Origin: Clostridium sp. AM33-3
GTDB lineage: Bacteria; Bacillota; Clostridia; Lachnospirales; Lachnospiraceae
NCBI RefSeq assembly: GCF_003480315.1
Contig: NZ_QUIV01000017.1
Span: forward strand, 1-61,767
DNA length: 61,767 nt
Direction of reading: 5' to 3'
Under the pieces are notes generated by a model, which saw nothing but the letters and a program-made list of their open reading frames with translations, searched no databases and was not told the origin of the DNA. This document shows positions 26,596 to 36,779 of this stretch, in pieces. Each line of letters opens with the position of its first letter. Position 1 is the first letter of the stretch. A program made the translations under genes and the position numbers.

Positions 26596-27882
26596 TTACA
26601 ATGATAATCCGCCGCGTGCTCTCGCCCGTCTGTCGCGGATGGACTGGATCACCGGAACCAGGAACATAGCCACAAGGCCGCCTGCGAATCCGTTGTTATA
26701 TAGATTCATACCTCCATATACGATTCCCACATTCAGTGCTACGGAGGAATGTAAAAATCCTGCGATCACACCGGCGATGATTCCAAACTCACCGGCAATC
26801 GGTGCAAGGGTGGTAGAAAGAAGCAGTGCAAGGATCGCCGATGGGTCGGTGATGTTCCAGCTTTTTGCCTCGCTGGCAATCAGCACTCCGGCCATGACCG
26901 GAAGAATATTGCGCAAATGCTTACCGGTAGCACTAAAGCCCACCACGGTAAAGATCCCGCCGATAGTCGGACCGTTTAAATCCGCACCTACCATCACCAC
27001 AAAGAGCATGGAAGCCAGACCATTCACGCCCATATTGATCATGACTGCTGCACCGCCCTCAGACTTATAGTAGTCGGTTCCTCCCAGTCCGTAGGACCGC
27101 AGAATACTGCGGTAATCTTCCAGCGCCATGGGATCAGTGATAATGCCATACAGAATCATAGCTCCAAACAGAATGGCCAGCAGAATGATAAAGGTCTGAT
27201 TCTGACCGGTAAACCAGATCAGACGGGATTCAATGGTTACGCCAAAGGATTTCAGGATGGATACGATCACGGTCGCAATAATTCCACCTGCAAATCCTAC
27301 GTTGTAAAGAGAATAACCCTTGTGAGAAAAATGCACATGGGTACTTAACGGCGGCAGTACGAATCCAATGATGATGCCCGTAGCCGCGCACAGAAGGAAC
27401 CGCAGCGGCAGCGGCAGATCCACAATGTGCATGACCTGGCTTACGATCGGGGACAGGCTTGTCCCGTAAAATCCGACGTACAGGTAACGCTTCACGGTAG
27501 TTTTATGATACCTTGCGTATAAGAACACACCCACCAGAATCATCCAGATGTTTAACAGATTTTTTCCGAACAGGGAGAAACCAAACATCAGGCAGGTAGA
27601 TGTAACGGTATGTCCGTCAAAATTCATATCCAGGGCGTACATAATACCGATACAGATCAGTGTCAGTACACCGGCATTGATAAATGCAGCACCCACACCT
27701 CCAATCACGAAATAGTCCGTGATCAGAAAGTCCGGCTCTCGTATGATCTCCACGATTCCATGAAAGATTTGATCCACCGGCTGCATAAACAGGCCCACCA
27801 CAATAAAATACAGCGGAAGCAGCGACAGGATCAAAAAGCATTTCTTTTTTGAAAGGGGTCTCTGTATTCCAAATCGATTCAT
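26596..27882 (-). CDS. DUF1576 multi-pass membrane protein
   Basis: A 428-residue integral membrane protein with about a dozen hydrophobic segments and an internal repeat seen in GYSLYNVGFAGGIIATV and GMNLYNNGFAGGLVAMF, which suggests two homologous halves as in many transporters. It matches the DUF1576 family of Firmicutes; no function is established. The start at 27882 has GGAGG at 5 nt; the upstream uppP stop lies just before. Co-transcription with uppP is likely. Confidence 0.83.
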   Translation of the reverse strand: MNRFGIQRPLSKKKCFLILSLLPLYFIVVGLFMQPVDQIFHGIVEIIREPDFLITDYFVIGGVGAAFINAGVLTLICIGIMYALDMNFDGHTVTSTCLMFGFSLFGKNLLNIWMILVGVFLYARYHKTTVKRYLYVGFYGTSLSPIVSQVMHIVDLPLPLRFLLCAATGIIIGFVLPPLSTHVHFSHKGYSLYNVGFAGGIIATVIVSILKSFGVTIESRLIWFTGQNQTFIILLAILFGAMILYGIITDPMALEDYRSILRSYGLGGTDYYKSEGGAAVMINMGVNGLASMLFVVMVGADLNGPTIGGIFTVVGFSATGKHLRNILPVMAGVLIASEAKSWNITDPSAILALLLSTTLAPIAGEFGIIAGVIAGFLHSSVALNVGIVYGGMNLYNNGFAGGLVAMFLVPVIQSIRDRRARARGGLSL

Positions 27883-27893
27883 CGATTCCTCCA

Positions 27894-28727
27894 TTATCCA
27901 AGGAATGCAGTTACTCCGAAATAGAACAGCACGATGACGCCCAGCACGATCCGGTAATAACCAAATACCTTAAAATTATTCTTTCTGATGTAGCCCATCA
28001 GGAATTTGATGGAATACACCGACACTACAAATGCGATCACCATACCAGCGATCAGGTAAAACAGCTCCAGCCCGGTAAAATGGATGCCGAACTTCACCAG
28101 CTTTAGCAGACTGGCACCGAACATAACCGGAATACCCAGGAAAAAGGAAAACTCTGCTGCCGCGCTTCGGGAGCAGCCCAGGATCATGGCACCTAAAATG
28201 GTGGAACCGGAACGAGAGGTACCCGGCACCAGAGAAAGTACCTGGAACAGGCCAATGAAAAACGCAGTTTTGTAAGAGATCTGTCCGGTACGCTGGATCG
28301 GGAAATCTGTATACTGATTATGATTTTCCAGAACGATAAACAGTATACCGTAAATGATCAGCATAGCTGCCACCACATATCCATTGTACAGGTGGGCATC
28401 CATCCAGTCATCCAGGAGCAGCCCCAGTATTGCCGCCGGAACGCAGGCTACCACAATCTTCATCCAGAGCTTTACGGTCCCCGCCTTCTGTGCCTTTGTT
28501 TTTCCCGGATCAAAGGGATTCAGGCGCCGGAAATACAGGACGACAACTGCCAGAATGGCCCCCAGCTGGATCACCACCCGGAACATGGACATAAATGCAT
28601 CCGTCACGTTTAAGTGGATGATCTCATCCACCAGGATCATATGCCCGGTACTGCTGATGGGAAGCCATTCGGTAAAGCCCTCCACAATACCCAGTACCAG
28701 AATCTTCAGAAATTCAATAAACTCCAT
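27894..28727 (-). CDS. uppP: Undecaprenyl-diphosphatase UppP (BacA)
   Basis: A 277-residue membrane enzyme that regenerates undecaprenyl phosphate for cell-wall synthesis; high expression gives bacitracin resistance. Signature motifs are present: [17 protein letters not shown] (residues about 13-29) and [10 protein letters not shown]. About eight TM helices, normal length. Confidence 0.96.
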   Translation of the reverse strand: MEFIEFLKILVLGIVEGFTEWLPISSTGHMILVDEIIHLNVTDAFMSMFRVVIQLGAILAVVVLYFRRLNPFDPGKTKAQKAGTVKLWMKIVVACVPAAILGLLLDDWMDAHLYNGYVVAAMLIIYGILFIVLENHNQYTDFPIQRTGQISYKTAFFIGLFQVLSLVPGTSRSGSTILGAMILGCSRSAAAEFSFFLGIPVMFGASLLKLVKFGIHFTGLELFYLIAGMVIAFVVSVYSIKFLMGYIRKNNFKVFGYYRIVLGVIVLFYFGVTAFLG

Positions 28728-28774
28728 CGTTCTACCTCATTTCTTTTTGTCATATTTATAACAATTCAAAAAAA

Positions 28775-29455
28775 TCATTTTACTACATTTTCAATCTGCC
28801 AGTCAATCGGAGTCAGTCCATTTGCCTCCAGAAATGCATTGGTCTTGCTGAATGGTTTGCTTCCGAAAAATCCGCGGTACGCGGAAAGCGGACTCGGATG
28901 CGGTGCCTCCAGGATCAGATGCTTCGGATTGTCCAGCATGGACTTTTTCATCTGGGCCGGACGTCCCCAGAGGATAAATACCATCGGACGGTCCTGCTCA
29001 TTTAAGATTTTAATGGCCGCGTCCGTAAACTCCTCCCAGCCGATCCCGCGATGGGAATTGGCTGCATGGGCCCGCACCGTCAGTACGGTGTTTAACATCA
29101 TGACTCCCTGTTTCGCCCATTTTACCAAATATCCGTTGTTCGGTATGTAACAGCCCAGATCATCGTGCAGCTCCTGATAGATGTTCACCAGAGAAGGCGG
29201 AATCTCGACATCCGGCTTCACAGAGAAGCACAGGCCGTGGGCCTGCCCCACATTATGGTACGGATCCTGTCCCAGGATCACCACTTTTACTTCCGATAAC
29301 GGTGTAAATTCGAATGCATTAAAAATATCATTCGGATCCGGGAATACCTGTCTCGTTTCATATTCATGTTTTACCGTCTCGTACAGTTTTTTATAATACG
29401 GCTTTTTAAACTCCCCGCTCAGCGGGCCAAGCCAGTCATTTGCAATGGCGCCCAT
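28775..29455 (-). CDS. ung: Uracil-DNA glycosylase
   Basis: The 226-residue family-1 enzyme removes uracil from DNA. Catalytic Asp64 lies in LGQDPYHNVGQAHG and the DNA-intercalation loop reads HPSPLSAYRGFFGSKPFS. The start at 29455 (MGAIAND) is the family's natural N-terminus although the GGAG upstream is 15 nt away; translation could begin slightly earlier. Confidence 0.96.
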   Translation of the reverse strand: MGAIANDWLGPLSGEFKKPYYKKLYETVKHEYETRQVFPDPNDIFNAFEFTPLSEVKVVILGQDPYHNVGQAHGLCFSVKPDVEIPPSLVNIYQELHDDLGCYIPNNGYLVKWAKQGVMMLNTVLTVRAHAANSHRGIGWEEFTDAAIKILNEQDRPMVFILWGRPAQMKKSMLDNPKHLILEAPHPSPLSAYRGFFGSKPFSKTNAFLEANGLTPIDWQIENVVK

Positions 29456-29536
29456 AGTTATTTGACAGCTCTCCTTTCCTTTCCTTTCCGATGCCGCTTT
29501 TTGGAAGCACCGGATCCTCACACTGTTCCCGACCCG

Positions 29537-30298
29537 TTACAGCCGCACAGAAATACCGCGTTCCCGCAGATACTGCTTCAGATCCCGGATTTCCAGCTCC
29601 TTATAATGGAACAGCGATGCCGCAAGCGCCGCATCTGCCTTTCCTTTCGTCAGCGCATCGTAAAAATGTTCCTTCGTTCCTGCGCCGCCGGAAGCGATAA
29701 CCGGAACCGACACATTTTCCGCAATCAGAGATGTGAGTTCATTATCGTAACCAGCTTTAGTTCCATCACAGTCCATGCTGGTAAGCAGGATCTCGCCGGC
29801 TCCCAGGGAATCTGCCTTCATGGCCCACTCGACCGCATCCAGACCGGTGTCAATGCGCCCGCCGTTCTTGTATACATTCCAGCCGGAGCCATCTTCCCGG
29901 CGTCGCGCATCAATGGCCACGACTACGCACTGACGGCCAAACTTATCTGCTGCGTCGCTGATCAGCTCCGGCGTATTGATGGCGGAAGAATTGATGGAAA
30001 TCTTATCCGCGCCCTCGCGGAGAAGGCGCCGGAAATCCTCCACGGTACGGATGCCTCCGCCCACGGTAAACGGGATAAACACGGTTTCTGCCACCCGGCG
30101 TACCATGTCCACCACAGTCTCTCGCGCATCGGAAGATGCCGTAATATCCAGAAATACCAGTTCATCGGCACCAGCCTTATCATATGCTGCAGCAATCTCC
30201 ACCGGATCACCTGCATCCCGCAGATTTACAAAATTAACACCTTTTACTACCCGGCCATTGTGAACATCCAGGCAGGGAATGATTCTCTTTGTAAACAT
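29537..30298 (-). CDS. hisF: Imidazole glycerol phosphate synthase cyclase subunit HisF
   Basis: A 253-residue TIM barrel that closes the imidazole ring in histidine synthesis using ammonia from HisH. The catalytic Asp11 ([14 protein letters not shown]) and the second Asp in VVAIDARR are present. ATG 30298 with GGAGG is chosen over a TTG four codons earlier. hisH lies immediately upstream; the other his genes are not in the window. Confidence 0.97.
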   Translation of the reverse strand: MFTKRIIPCLDVHNGRVVKGVNFVNLRDAGDPVEIAAAYDKAGADELVFLDITASSDARETVVDMVRRVAETVFIPFTVGGGIRTVEDFRRLLREGADKISINSSAINTPELISDAADKFGRQCVVVAIDARRREDGSGWNVYKNGGRIDTGLDAVEWAMKADSLGAGEILLTSMDCDGTKAGYDNELTSLIAENVSVPVIASGGAGTKEHFYDALTKGKADAALAASLFHYKELEIRDLKQYLRERGISVRL

Positions 30299-30323
30299 AT
30301 GCTCCTCCAAACTGCCCTATCCA

Positions 30324-30929
30324 CTACAGGCTGATGAAATTTTTCAGGATCTGAAGTCCCACCTCACTGCTCTTTTCCGGGTGGAACTGGCAGGCAAACA
30401 CATTGCCCTGCTCTACTGCAGCATGAATATGAGTGCTGTACTCCGTGGTGGCCGCCACGATTTTGGGATCCTCTGCTTTTAAATAATAAGAATGAACAAA
30501 ATATACATAGGCTCCATTGGAGATTCCCGCAAACAGCCTTGTGTCCGGTTTTATCTCCAGGGAATTCCATCCCATATGCGGGATCTTCAGGCCCGGACTA
30601 TCCGGAATCTTTAAGATCTGGCCCTTTAAGATACCAAGTCCCTTCACTCCGTCGCTCTCATCACTGTGCTCAAATAACAGCTGCAGTCCAAGACAAATCC
30701 CAAGAAGCGGCGTACCGTTCTTTACTGCCTCCCGGATCACATCCACCAGACCGTACTGGTGCAGGCGCTCCATGGCGTCTCCAAAGGCACCCACGCCCGG
30801 CAGGATCAGCTTATCTGCCGCAAGAATCGTATTCTTATCTCTTGTCACAACCGGCTGCTCACCCAGAGCGATCAGCGCTTTTTCCACACTTCGAATATTT
30901 CCGGCATCGTAGTCTATTATCGCAATCAT
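30324..30929 (-). CDS. hisH: Imidazole glycerol phosphate synthase glutaminase subunit HisH
   Basis: A 201-residue class I glutamine amidotransferase with the triad Cys79 (LLGICLGLQLLF), His183 and Glu185 (CQFHPEKSSE). It releases ammonia for HisF, encoded 25 bp downstream. GGAGG precedes the start. Confidence 0.97.
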   Translation of the reverse strand: MIAIIDYDAGNIRSVEKALIALGEQPVVTRDKNTILAADKLILPGVGAFGDAMERLHQYGLVDVIREAVKNGTPLLGICLGLQLLFEHSDESDGVKGLGILKGQILKIPDSPGLKIPHMGWNSLEIKPDTRLFAGISNGAYVYFVHSYYLKAEDPKIVAATTEYSTHIHAAVEQGNVFACQFHPEKSSEVGLQILKNFISL

Positions 30930-30968
30930 TGGTGTCCTCCATGCAGTTACTGGTTATCAGATTCTTTT

Positions 30969-31742
30969 TTATTCTACATTATAATCACTTTTTATCATCC
31001 AGTCTACTGAATTTTGGTGGACACCCCGCGCACGATCTTTCAATTCTTCCGTTGTCTGCGGAAACGTCTGGTTCACCCGCAGGAAGAAAGATCCCTGGTT
31101 AAAAAACGCGGTCTTCTCAAACGGGAAGCGAATCACACCCGGATTTGCAAAACCAACCCCAAGCTCCAGAATGACCAGATCTTTGTTAAAGGTTCCGGTC
31201 AGCCACTGGGTATAGCGGTTCCACTGAGGCAGATAGCCTTCTTCAATATAAGGGTGCGCCTCGATGGTGTTGCCGGTGAGCGGCGCGCCGCAGTGTGGGC
31301 AGATACCGGACGGGACCTCATCCGGTTCCCAGATATCCTTCGTGCATCCCGCAGAGCACTGTTTCCAGGTCTCGTTGCCGCATGGCGCTACGATCCTCTG
31401 TATCCGTTTGTCCTTGGGCTTTTCCTGTACCGGGAACAGACGGTCCATGAGAACCTGAGTCTGCTCATCCGCTGCCGGGCAGGAGACCTCTTCCATATGA
31501 ATCTCCTCCGTCACGGCAGTCTCTGTCTGGCTGCCCAGCTCCGTCTCAAAAATCAGCGCGTCTGTGGCCATGGTAATGATAAAATAATCCTTATCCTTCA
31601 CCAGCTCATACAGATTTGCATAAGCCTCCCGCAGCCGCGCCTCCTGCGCTTCGTCACCGCGTTTCCATTTCCACTCCTCGCCCAGTCCGATCAAAAGCTT
31701 CTGACAGCCTGCAAGGCGTGCACGTATCATCTCTGTATCCAT
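30969..31742 (-). CDS. Divergent Sir2-like protein
   Basis: A 257-residue protein whose C-terminal half resembles bacterial Sir2 proteins: a four-cysteine zinc site (CGNETWKQCSAGC ... CPHCGAPL, about residues 123-155) and LELGVGFANPGVIRFPFEK, close to the nucleotide-end motif of sirtuins. The usual N-terminal GAGIS motif and the catalytic TQN/HG motifs are not recognisable (ITMATDALIF stands where TTNVDxxF is expected). It may be a non-deacetylating relative; function not assigned. Confidence 0.6.
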   Translation of the reverse strand: MDTEMIRARLAGCQKLLIGLGEEWKWKRGDEAQEARLREAYANLYELVKDKDYFIITMATDALIFETELGSQTETAVTEEIHMEEVSCPAADEQTQVLMDRLFPVQEKPKDKRIQRIVAPCGNETWKQCSAGCTKDIWEPDEVPSGICPHCGAPLTGNTIEAHPYIEEGYLPQWNRYTQWLTGTFNKDLVILELGVGFANPGVIRFPFEKTAFFNQGSFFLRVNQTFPQTTEELKDRARGVHQNSVDWMIKSDYNVE

Positions 31743-31795
31743 CCTGTATCCTCCTGAAATCTTCTGTTTTATCCTGCTGCTTTTTCTGCAGTCCC

Positions 31796-33715
31796 TTATT
31801 TCAAATCCGGCTCACCGTGTACTTCTTCATACACCCCAAGCCATGCCATACACTGTTCATGCCACCGTTTAAAGGCCTCATCACGCCTGGCTTTCGCAGC
31901 TGCCACAGCGTCAGGGATTCCCGGCTCCAGCGTCCAGTATGCCTCCGACATTTTCCACTCAGCCAGCAGCCCACGGTACTCCGCCTCCAGCCGTCCATAT
32001 TCCAGTTCCTTCGGCTCCAGCTTTTCGTAAACCAGCCGCAACTTCCAGTCCGCATAGGCTTCTTCCGTGGAGAATTCCCGAAGCCGGTGGCGCTCCGCCT
32101 TCGGCACAGTCCGCATCCCCTCTAAAAGAGCCGCGTCCTCTGCCTTCACCTGGGCAGAGAGTTCCTCGCCGTACGCCTCCGCCTTCTGCCTTTTTTCCAG
32201 ATAATGCTCATACCCGAATGGGTAATACATCGGACCGGTCTCTTCAAAGATCAGCACGCTCTGTGCCACCTGGCGGATAAAATACCGGTCGTGGGATACA
32301 AACAGAATGGTTCCCTGATAAGCCTGAAAGGCCGATTCCAGTGTTTCCTTCGCCTGCACATCCATATGGTTGGTCGGCTCATCTAAAATCAGGAAATTTG
32401 GTCGGCTCTGCAAAAGCTCTGCCAGCACAAGCCTTGCCTTTTCGCCGCCGGATAAATCACTCACCCGCCGGGATGCCAGCTTGCCCGTGAACAGATACAT
32501 CCCCAGGATATTTCGCACCTCTTTTTCCGTCAGAGCCGGGAACAGGTCGTGGAAATGCTCTGCCACAGACTTATCTGACTGAATTTCCGCAGAATGCTGG
32601 TCAAAATATCCGATGGTAATGTTATTCCCCAGCACACATCGTCGTTCGACCGATCTGTCCTTCTCCTGAAACGGCTGCAAAAGTCCGGCCACCGTCTTTA
32701 AAAACGTACTTTTTCCGGCTCCGTTGGCTCCCAGAATACCAAGCTTCTGCCCTCTCCGGATCCGCATGGTAATCTCTAAAAGGGGCCGGTCATAACCGAT
32801 TTTCAGATGCTCTGCCTCAAACACCCACTTGCTGCCCGGGATCAGCGGTTCGATATTGCCGGTAAACAGATGGACATCATCTTCCACCGGTTTTTCTACC
32901 CGCTCCATGCGCTCCAGCTGCTTTTTCTTGGCTCGCGCAAAGGAGGCTTTTGTCGGCTTGTGCCGGAACCGCTCGATCACGCCGTTTAACCGGTCTTCTT
33001 CCTCCTTCTGGCGTTCCCAGGCCTTTTGCTGCCGCTCGATCCGCTTTCGCTTTTCGGTGCGGTATTCGCTGTAATTGCCCGCGTACCGGGTCAGTTTTCC
33101 ATCTGAAACCTCCACGACAGCCTCCGCTACCTGGTCCAGAAAGAAGCGGTCATGAGACACCAGCACCACTGCATGCTCATACCACTTCAGATACTGCTCC
33201 AGCCACTGGATCGTGGCAATATCCAGATGGTTGGTCGGCTCATCTAACAGTAAAATATCCGGTTTTTCCAGAAGCAGACGGATCAGCGCGATCTTCGTCT
33301 GCTCACCTCCGGAAAAATCTCCGATCTTTTTTTGCTTGTCAGCCCTTGCAAAGCCAAAGCCGGTAAAGATCCGGTCATACTCCTGCTCATATTCAAACCG
33401 TTCCCGCGCAAAGGTATCGCGAAACGGGCATGCCGCCAAAAGAATCTCCTCCACGGTCTGTTCCCGGTCCGAAAAAGCCTGCTGCTTTAACATTCCCACG
33501 GTCAGCCGACGAGAAGACGTCACACCTGCTCCCTGGCGCCTGTCGTCCCGGTCCAGGGAAAGCTCTCCTGCGATCAGCTTTAAAAGCGTGGTCTTTCCTG
33601 CGCCATTTCGCCCCACCAGGGCAATCTTTTCATTTCCCTTTATCTCAAAATTCACATGGGACAAAATCACATGTCCGCCCGCCGAAACGGTACCATCCGT
33701 AATCTGATATAACAT
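31796..33715 (-). CDS. ABC-F family ATPase
   Basis: A 639-residue protein with two ABC domains in tandem and no membrane part: Walker A GRNGAGKTT (about 35-43) and GANGAGKST, signatures FSGGEQTKIAL and LSGGEKARLVL, Walker B LLLDEPTNHLD and LILDEPTNHMD, joined by the charged ABC-F linker (RTEKRKRIERQQKAWERQK). ABC-F proteins act on the ribosome as translation factors or antibiotic-protection proteins. Which applies is not decidable here; the leader hairpin (33721-33764) hints at regulated expression. Confidence 0.9.
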   Translation of the reverse strand: MLYQITDGTVSAGGHVILSHVNFEIKGNEKIALVGRNGAGKTTLLKLIAGELSLDRDDRRQGAGVTSSRRLTVGMLKQQAFSDREQTVEEILLAACPFRDTFARERFEYEQEYDRIFTGFGFARADKQKKIGDFSGGEQTKIALIRLLLEKPDILLLDEPTNHLDIATIQWLEQYLKWYEHAVVLVSHDRFFLDQVAEAVVEVSDGKLTRYAGNYSEYRTEKRKRIERQQKAWERQKEEEDRLNGVIERFRHKPTKASFARAKKKQLERMERVEKPVEDDVHLFTGNIEPLIPGSKWVFEAEHLKIGYDRPLLEITMRIRRGQKLGILGANGAGKSTFLKTVAGLLQPFQEKDRSVERRCVLGNNITIGYFDQHSAEIQSDKSVAEHFHDLFPALTEKEVRNILGMYLFTGKLASRRVSDLSGGEKARLVLAELLQSRPNFLILDEPTNHMDVQAKETLESAFQAYQGTILFVSHDRYFIRQVAQSVLIFEETGPMYYPFGYEHYLEKRQKAEAYGEELSAQVKAEDAALLEGMRTVPKAERHRLREFSTEEAYADWKLRLVYEKLEPKELEYGRLEAEYRGLLAEWKMSEAYWTLEPGIPDAVAAAKARRDEAFKRWHEQCMAWLGVYEEVHGEPDLK

Positions 33716-33720
33716 AAAAA

Positions 33721-33764
33721 CCTCTTTTCTTTGTTACTGGTAACAGTGTAGCAAAAAAAAGAGG
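33721..33764 (-). promoter_or_regulatory. Leader hairpin covering the ABC-F ribosome site
   Basis: On the minus strand CCTCTTTT pairs with AAAAGAGG, with an inner TGTTAC/GTAACA helix. The 3' arm contains the gene's Shine-Dalgarno (GAGG, 5 nt before ATG 33715) and is followed by TTTTTAT, so the same structure could hide the ribosome site or terminate transcription coming from the upstream hydrolase gene. Confidence 0.6.
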
Positions 33765-33791
33765 CTTTTAAAAGTTTTTTACCGGATCTTT

Positions 33792-34805
33792 TTATTTCTC
33801 AACAGGTTCATAATGCACACCATGCTCCCCGCAGACCTCCCGGACCAGTCCTTCCTGTTTCAGATGGTCCAGATGCGCAAAGCATTCACCCAGGGCAAAC
33901 CAGCGCTGGGCCGGCGGAAAATCATCCCAGCCATCACAGTGGATCTTCCATTTCATGCAGCCCGTAATATCATAAAGGCATGGCTTCTTCACCGGATCAT
34001 GCTGCAATTCACGGACAATTCTAAGGCAGTCTGCCAGACGCTTCTTATGATGCTCCTTCAGCTGACGAATCCTGAGCTTCATATCCCCTGCCTGCCGGTG
34101 CCCCGGAAACGGCAGGGTAACCGGATAGGCTTCCAGCTTGTCCAGGCTCCTTAAATAATCGCCCAGCGAATCCGGCACATCCCACCAGTCTGTGATATTG
34201 GGCGTAATGTCAAACAGCACGTGATCCCCCAGAAGCATGGCGCCGGTACCGCAGACTTCAAAGCAGAAATGCCCTGGTGTATGTCCCGGTGTCCAGATGG
34301 CCCGCAGCGTGTACCGCCCCGCTAAGATCACATCTCCTTCCTCCAGCAGCGTATAATCCCGGAAGGAAAGCGGCGCTGCCATGGTTCTGGACGGCGTACA
34401 TGCTAACATCGCCTGCAAAAGCGATTCCTCAATTCCGTTTTCCCGGAAGCGTTCCGAACGGTGCTCCTGCAATGTTCCGTCCATAAACCGGTAATCCTCC
34501 CGGCTGATATATACCCTTCCGCCCGGCCGGATCAGCTCCGGGGCGTTCCCACTGTGATCTGCATGAAGATGTGTCAGCAGGATATCCGTATCCTCCATGG
34601 ATACGCCAAGCTGCCCCAGTCCCTTAAGGAGCGCTTTTTTGCAGCCTTCTGTCCGAAATCCGGTATCCACCAGCAGATTGCGCTGCTTCGCCTCCCTGCT
34701 GCCCCGGAACAGATAGCTGTTTAACTCTTTGAGTGGATTACCCTCCAGAGGCACCGGAATCCGGAACACCTCCGGCAGCACCTCCCTGATGTCATATCCC
34801 ATCAT
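33792..34805 (-). CDS. MBL-fold metallo-hydrolase
   Basis: A 337-residue protein with the metallo-beta-lactamase-fold metal site THLHADHSG (His79, His81, Asp83, His84), a later GHTPGHFCF and GDHVLF, and a C-terminal extension of about 90 residues containing a possible winged-helix-like part. The family is a general hydrolase (thioesters, lactones, nucleotides); substrate unknown. GGAGG 8 nt before the start. Confidence 0.85.
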   Translation of the reverse strand: MMGYDIREVLPEVFRIPVPLEGNPLKELNSYLFRGSREAKQRNLLVDTGFRTEGCKKALLKGLGQLGVSMEDTDILLTHLHADHSGNAPELIRPGGRVYISREDYRFMDGTLQEHRSERFRENGIEESLLQAMLACTPSRTMAAPLSFRDYTLLEEGDVILAGRYTLRAIWTPGHTPGHFCFEVCGTGAMLLGDHVLFDITPNITDWWDVPDSLGDYLRSLDKLEAYPVTLPFPGHRQAGDMKLRIRQLKEHHKKRLADCLRIVRELQHDPVKKPCLYDITGCMKWKIHCDGWDDFPPAQRWFALGECFAHLDHLKQEGLVREVCGEHGVHYEPVEK

Positions 34806-34850
34806 GTCTAAGTCCTCCGCTTTGCCTTAATTGAAAAAATTTCCTATCAT

Positions 34851-34890
34851 ACAAACAAAAGAGCGGGACACTTCTGCATCCCACTCTCTT
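34851..34890 (-). terminator. Terminator of the first etf gene set
   Basis: On the minus strand GAGAGTGGGA...TCCCGCTC forms a stem followed by TTTTGTTTG. It lies 20 bp after the etfA stop. Confidence 0.8.
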
Positions 34891-34909
34891 ATAAAGGTTC
34901 GTTTTATGA

Positions 34910-35932
34910 TCAGTCTTTTGCTTCTGCCTTGTCCAGTTCCTCGATGATTGCCGGAATCACTTTATACAGATCACCTACAATGCCAACGTCTGCGATCTCG
35001 AAGATCGGTGCAGACTCGTTGGTGTTGATGGCAACGATCAGCTCAGAGTCCTGCATACCTGCTACGTGCTGGATTGCTCCGGAAATACCGCATGCAAAGT
35101 ATACCTTCGGTTTTACGGTGGTACCGGTCTGTCCTACCTGGTAGGAATGATCGATCCAGCCTGCATCTACTGCTGCACGGGAAGCTGCTACTACGCCGCC
35201 CAGCTTATCTGCCAGCTGCTTTAATAAGTCAAAGCCCTCCGGCTTGCCAAGTCCCATACCGCCAGATACGATGATCTTTGCGTCGGTCAGGGAAACCGTC
35301 TCTTTTAAGCTCTTAACGATCTCCAGAACCTTGGTACGGATCTCGCCTTCCTTAAAGGAAACGTTTAATTTTATAACCTCACCCTTACGGCCTGCCTGGT
35401 ACTGTGCTTTCTCCATAACGCCAGGACGTACGGTAGACATCTGCGGTCTGTGATCCGGGCAGATAATCGTAGCCATTAAGTTTCCGCCGAATGCCGGACG
35501 GGTCTGCTGAATCTTCTTATCGGTCGGGTCGATCTCCAGCTTGGTGCAGTCTGCAGTCAGACCAGTGTTGCAGTTAACTGCCAGACACGGGCCAAGGTCA
35601 CGTCCGATATGTGTTGCACCTAACAGAACGATCTCCGGTTTGTATTCCTCAATTGCCTTGCCAATGGTAATGCTGTAAGCGTCGGTACGGTAATCCTTTA
35701 ACTCCGGATCGTCTGCCAGATATACCTTATCTGCGCCATATGCAAACAGCTCATCGGTCAGTCCTCCTACGTTTTCGCCAAGAAGTACGGCACACAGCTC
35801 ACATCCAACTGCGTCAGCCAGCTTGCGGCCCTCTCCGAGCAGCTCGATTACTACCGGCATGATCTTGCCTTCTCTCTGCTCTGCAAATACCCATACGCCT
35901 TTGTAGGCGCTTAAATCCTTTACGTCTGCCAT
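34910..35932 (-). CDS. etfA: Electron transfer flavoprotein alpha subunit (set 1)
   Basis: The 340-residue subunit begins [15 protein letters not shown] and ends with the FAD-binding region [20 protein letters not shown]...GAIQHVAGM...[16 protein letters not shown]. With EtfB it carries electrons to or from the acyl-CoA dehydrogenase encoded just upstream. No N-terminal ferredoxin domain is fused, unlike CarE of Acetobacterium. Last gene of set 1. Confidence 0.95.
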   Translation of the reverse strand: MADVKDLSAYKGVWVFAEQREGKIMPVVIELLGEGRKLADAVGCELCAVLLGENVGGLTDELFAYGADKVYLADDPELKDYRTDAYSITIGKAIEEYKPEIVLLGATHIGRDLGPCLAVNCNTGLTADCTKLEIDPTDKKIQQTRPAFGGNLMATIICPDHRPQMSTVRPGVMEKAQYQAGRKGEVIKLNVSFKEGEIRTKVLEIVKSLKETVSLTDAKIIVSGGMGLGKPEGFDLLKQLADKLGGVVAASRAAVDAGWIDHSYQVGQTGTTVKPKVYFACGISGAIQHVAGMQDSELIVAINTNESAPIFEIADVGIVGDLYKVIPAIIEELDKAEAKD

Positions 35933-35961
35933 TTCTTCGTACCCTTTCCTTTCACTTGTGC

Positions 35962-36759
35962 TTAGATGTAATGCTTCTCGACCAGTTTGCCTACAAGCTT
36001 TGCACCCATCTCCTGAATGCTGCCCTCAAGCATTTCGCCCTTGCCCTTCTGCGGCGGGGTGAAGGAACGGAATACACGGGTAGGAGAAGCTTTCAGTCCA
36101 CAGTCTGCCGGATCCAGGTCAACTGCAACGTGATCCCATACGGTGATCTCTTTCTGGTAAGCATCTACGATACCGCCAATGCTCATGTATCTTGGGGTAT
36201 TTAACTCTTTCACTGCAGTCAGCAGGCACGGCATGCCAACCTCGATGACCTCGTAGCCATCCTCAAGCTGTCTCTGTACGATAACCTTGTCGCCTTCTAC
36301 TTTGTAATCCTGTACATAGGTAACAACCGGAACACCAAGTCTCTGGCCGATCTGCGGTCCAACCTGAGCGGTATCACCATCGATTGCCTGACGGCCAGCG
36401 AAGATGATGTCAACCTTGCCCAGCTCATTGACCTTGCGGATACCAGCTGCGATGGTGGTAGAGGTTGCGCAGGTATCTGCACCACCGAATACACGGTCGC
36501 TTAACAGATATGCTTCATCAGCGCCCATTGCCAGGCACTCACGCAGCATGTAGGTTGCCTGAGGCGGTCCCATGGTCAGGACTGCAACAGAGGTTCCCTC
36601 CGGGTCTTTGTCTTTTAACTGAAGTGCTGCCTCCAGCGCATTTGCGTCATCCGGGTTTAAGATACTCGGAACACCCTCACGGATCAGGGTTCCCTTAACC
36701 GGATCAATCTTTACTTCTGTGGTGTCTGGCACCTGTTTTACACATACTAAGATCTTCAT
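35962..36759 (-). CDS. etfB: Electron transfer flavoprotein beta subunit (set 1)
   Basis: The 265-residue subunit has the family pattern [33 protein letters not shown] and [16 protein letters not shown]. The last stretch and overall text resemble EtfB of electron-bifurcating clostridial complexes that take electrons from NADH and split them between an enoyl-CoA and ferredoxin; bifurcation here is inferred. It lies between the acyl-CoA dehydrogenase and etfA. Confidence 0.95.
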   Translation of the reverse strand: MKILVCVKQVPDTTEVKIDPVKGTLIREGVPSILNPDDANALEAALQLKDKDPEGTSVAVLTMGPPQATYMLRECLAMGADEAYLLSDRVFGGADTCATSTTIAAGIRKVNELGKVDIIFAGRQAIDGDTAQVGPQIGQRLGVPVVTYVQDYKVEGDKVIVQRQLEDGYEVIEVGMPCLLTAVKELNTPRYMSIGGIVDAYQKEITVWDHVAVDLDPADCGLKASPTRVFRSFTPPQKGKGEMLEGSIQEMGAKLVGKLVEKHYI

Positions 36760-36779
36760 TATGGTCTGCTCCCTCCTAA

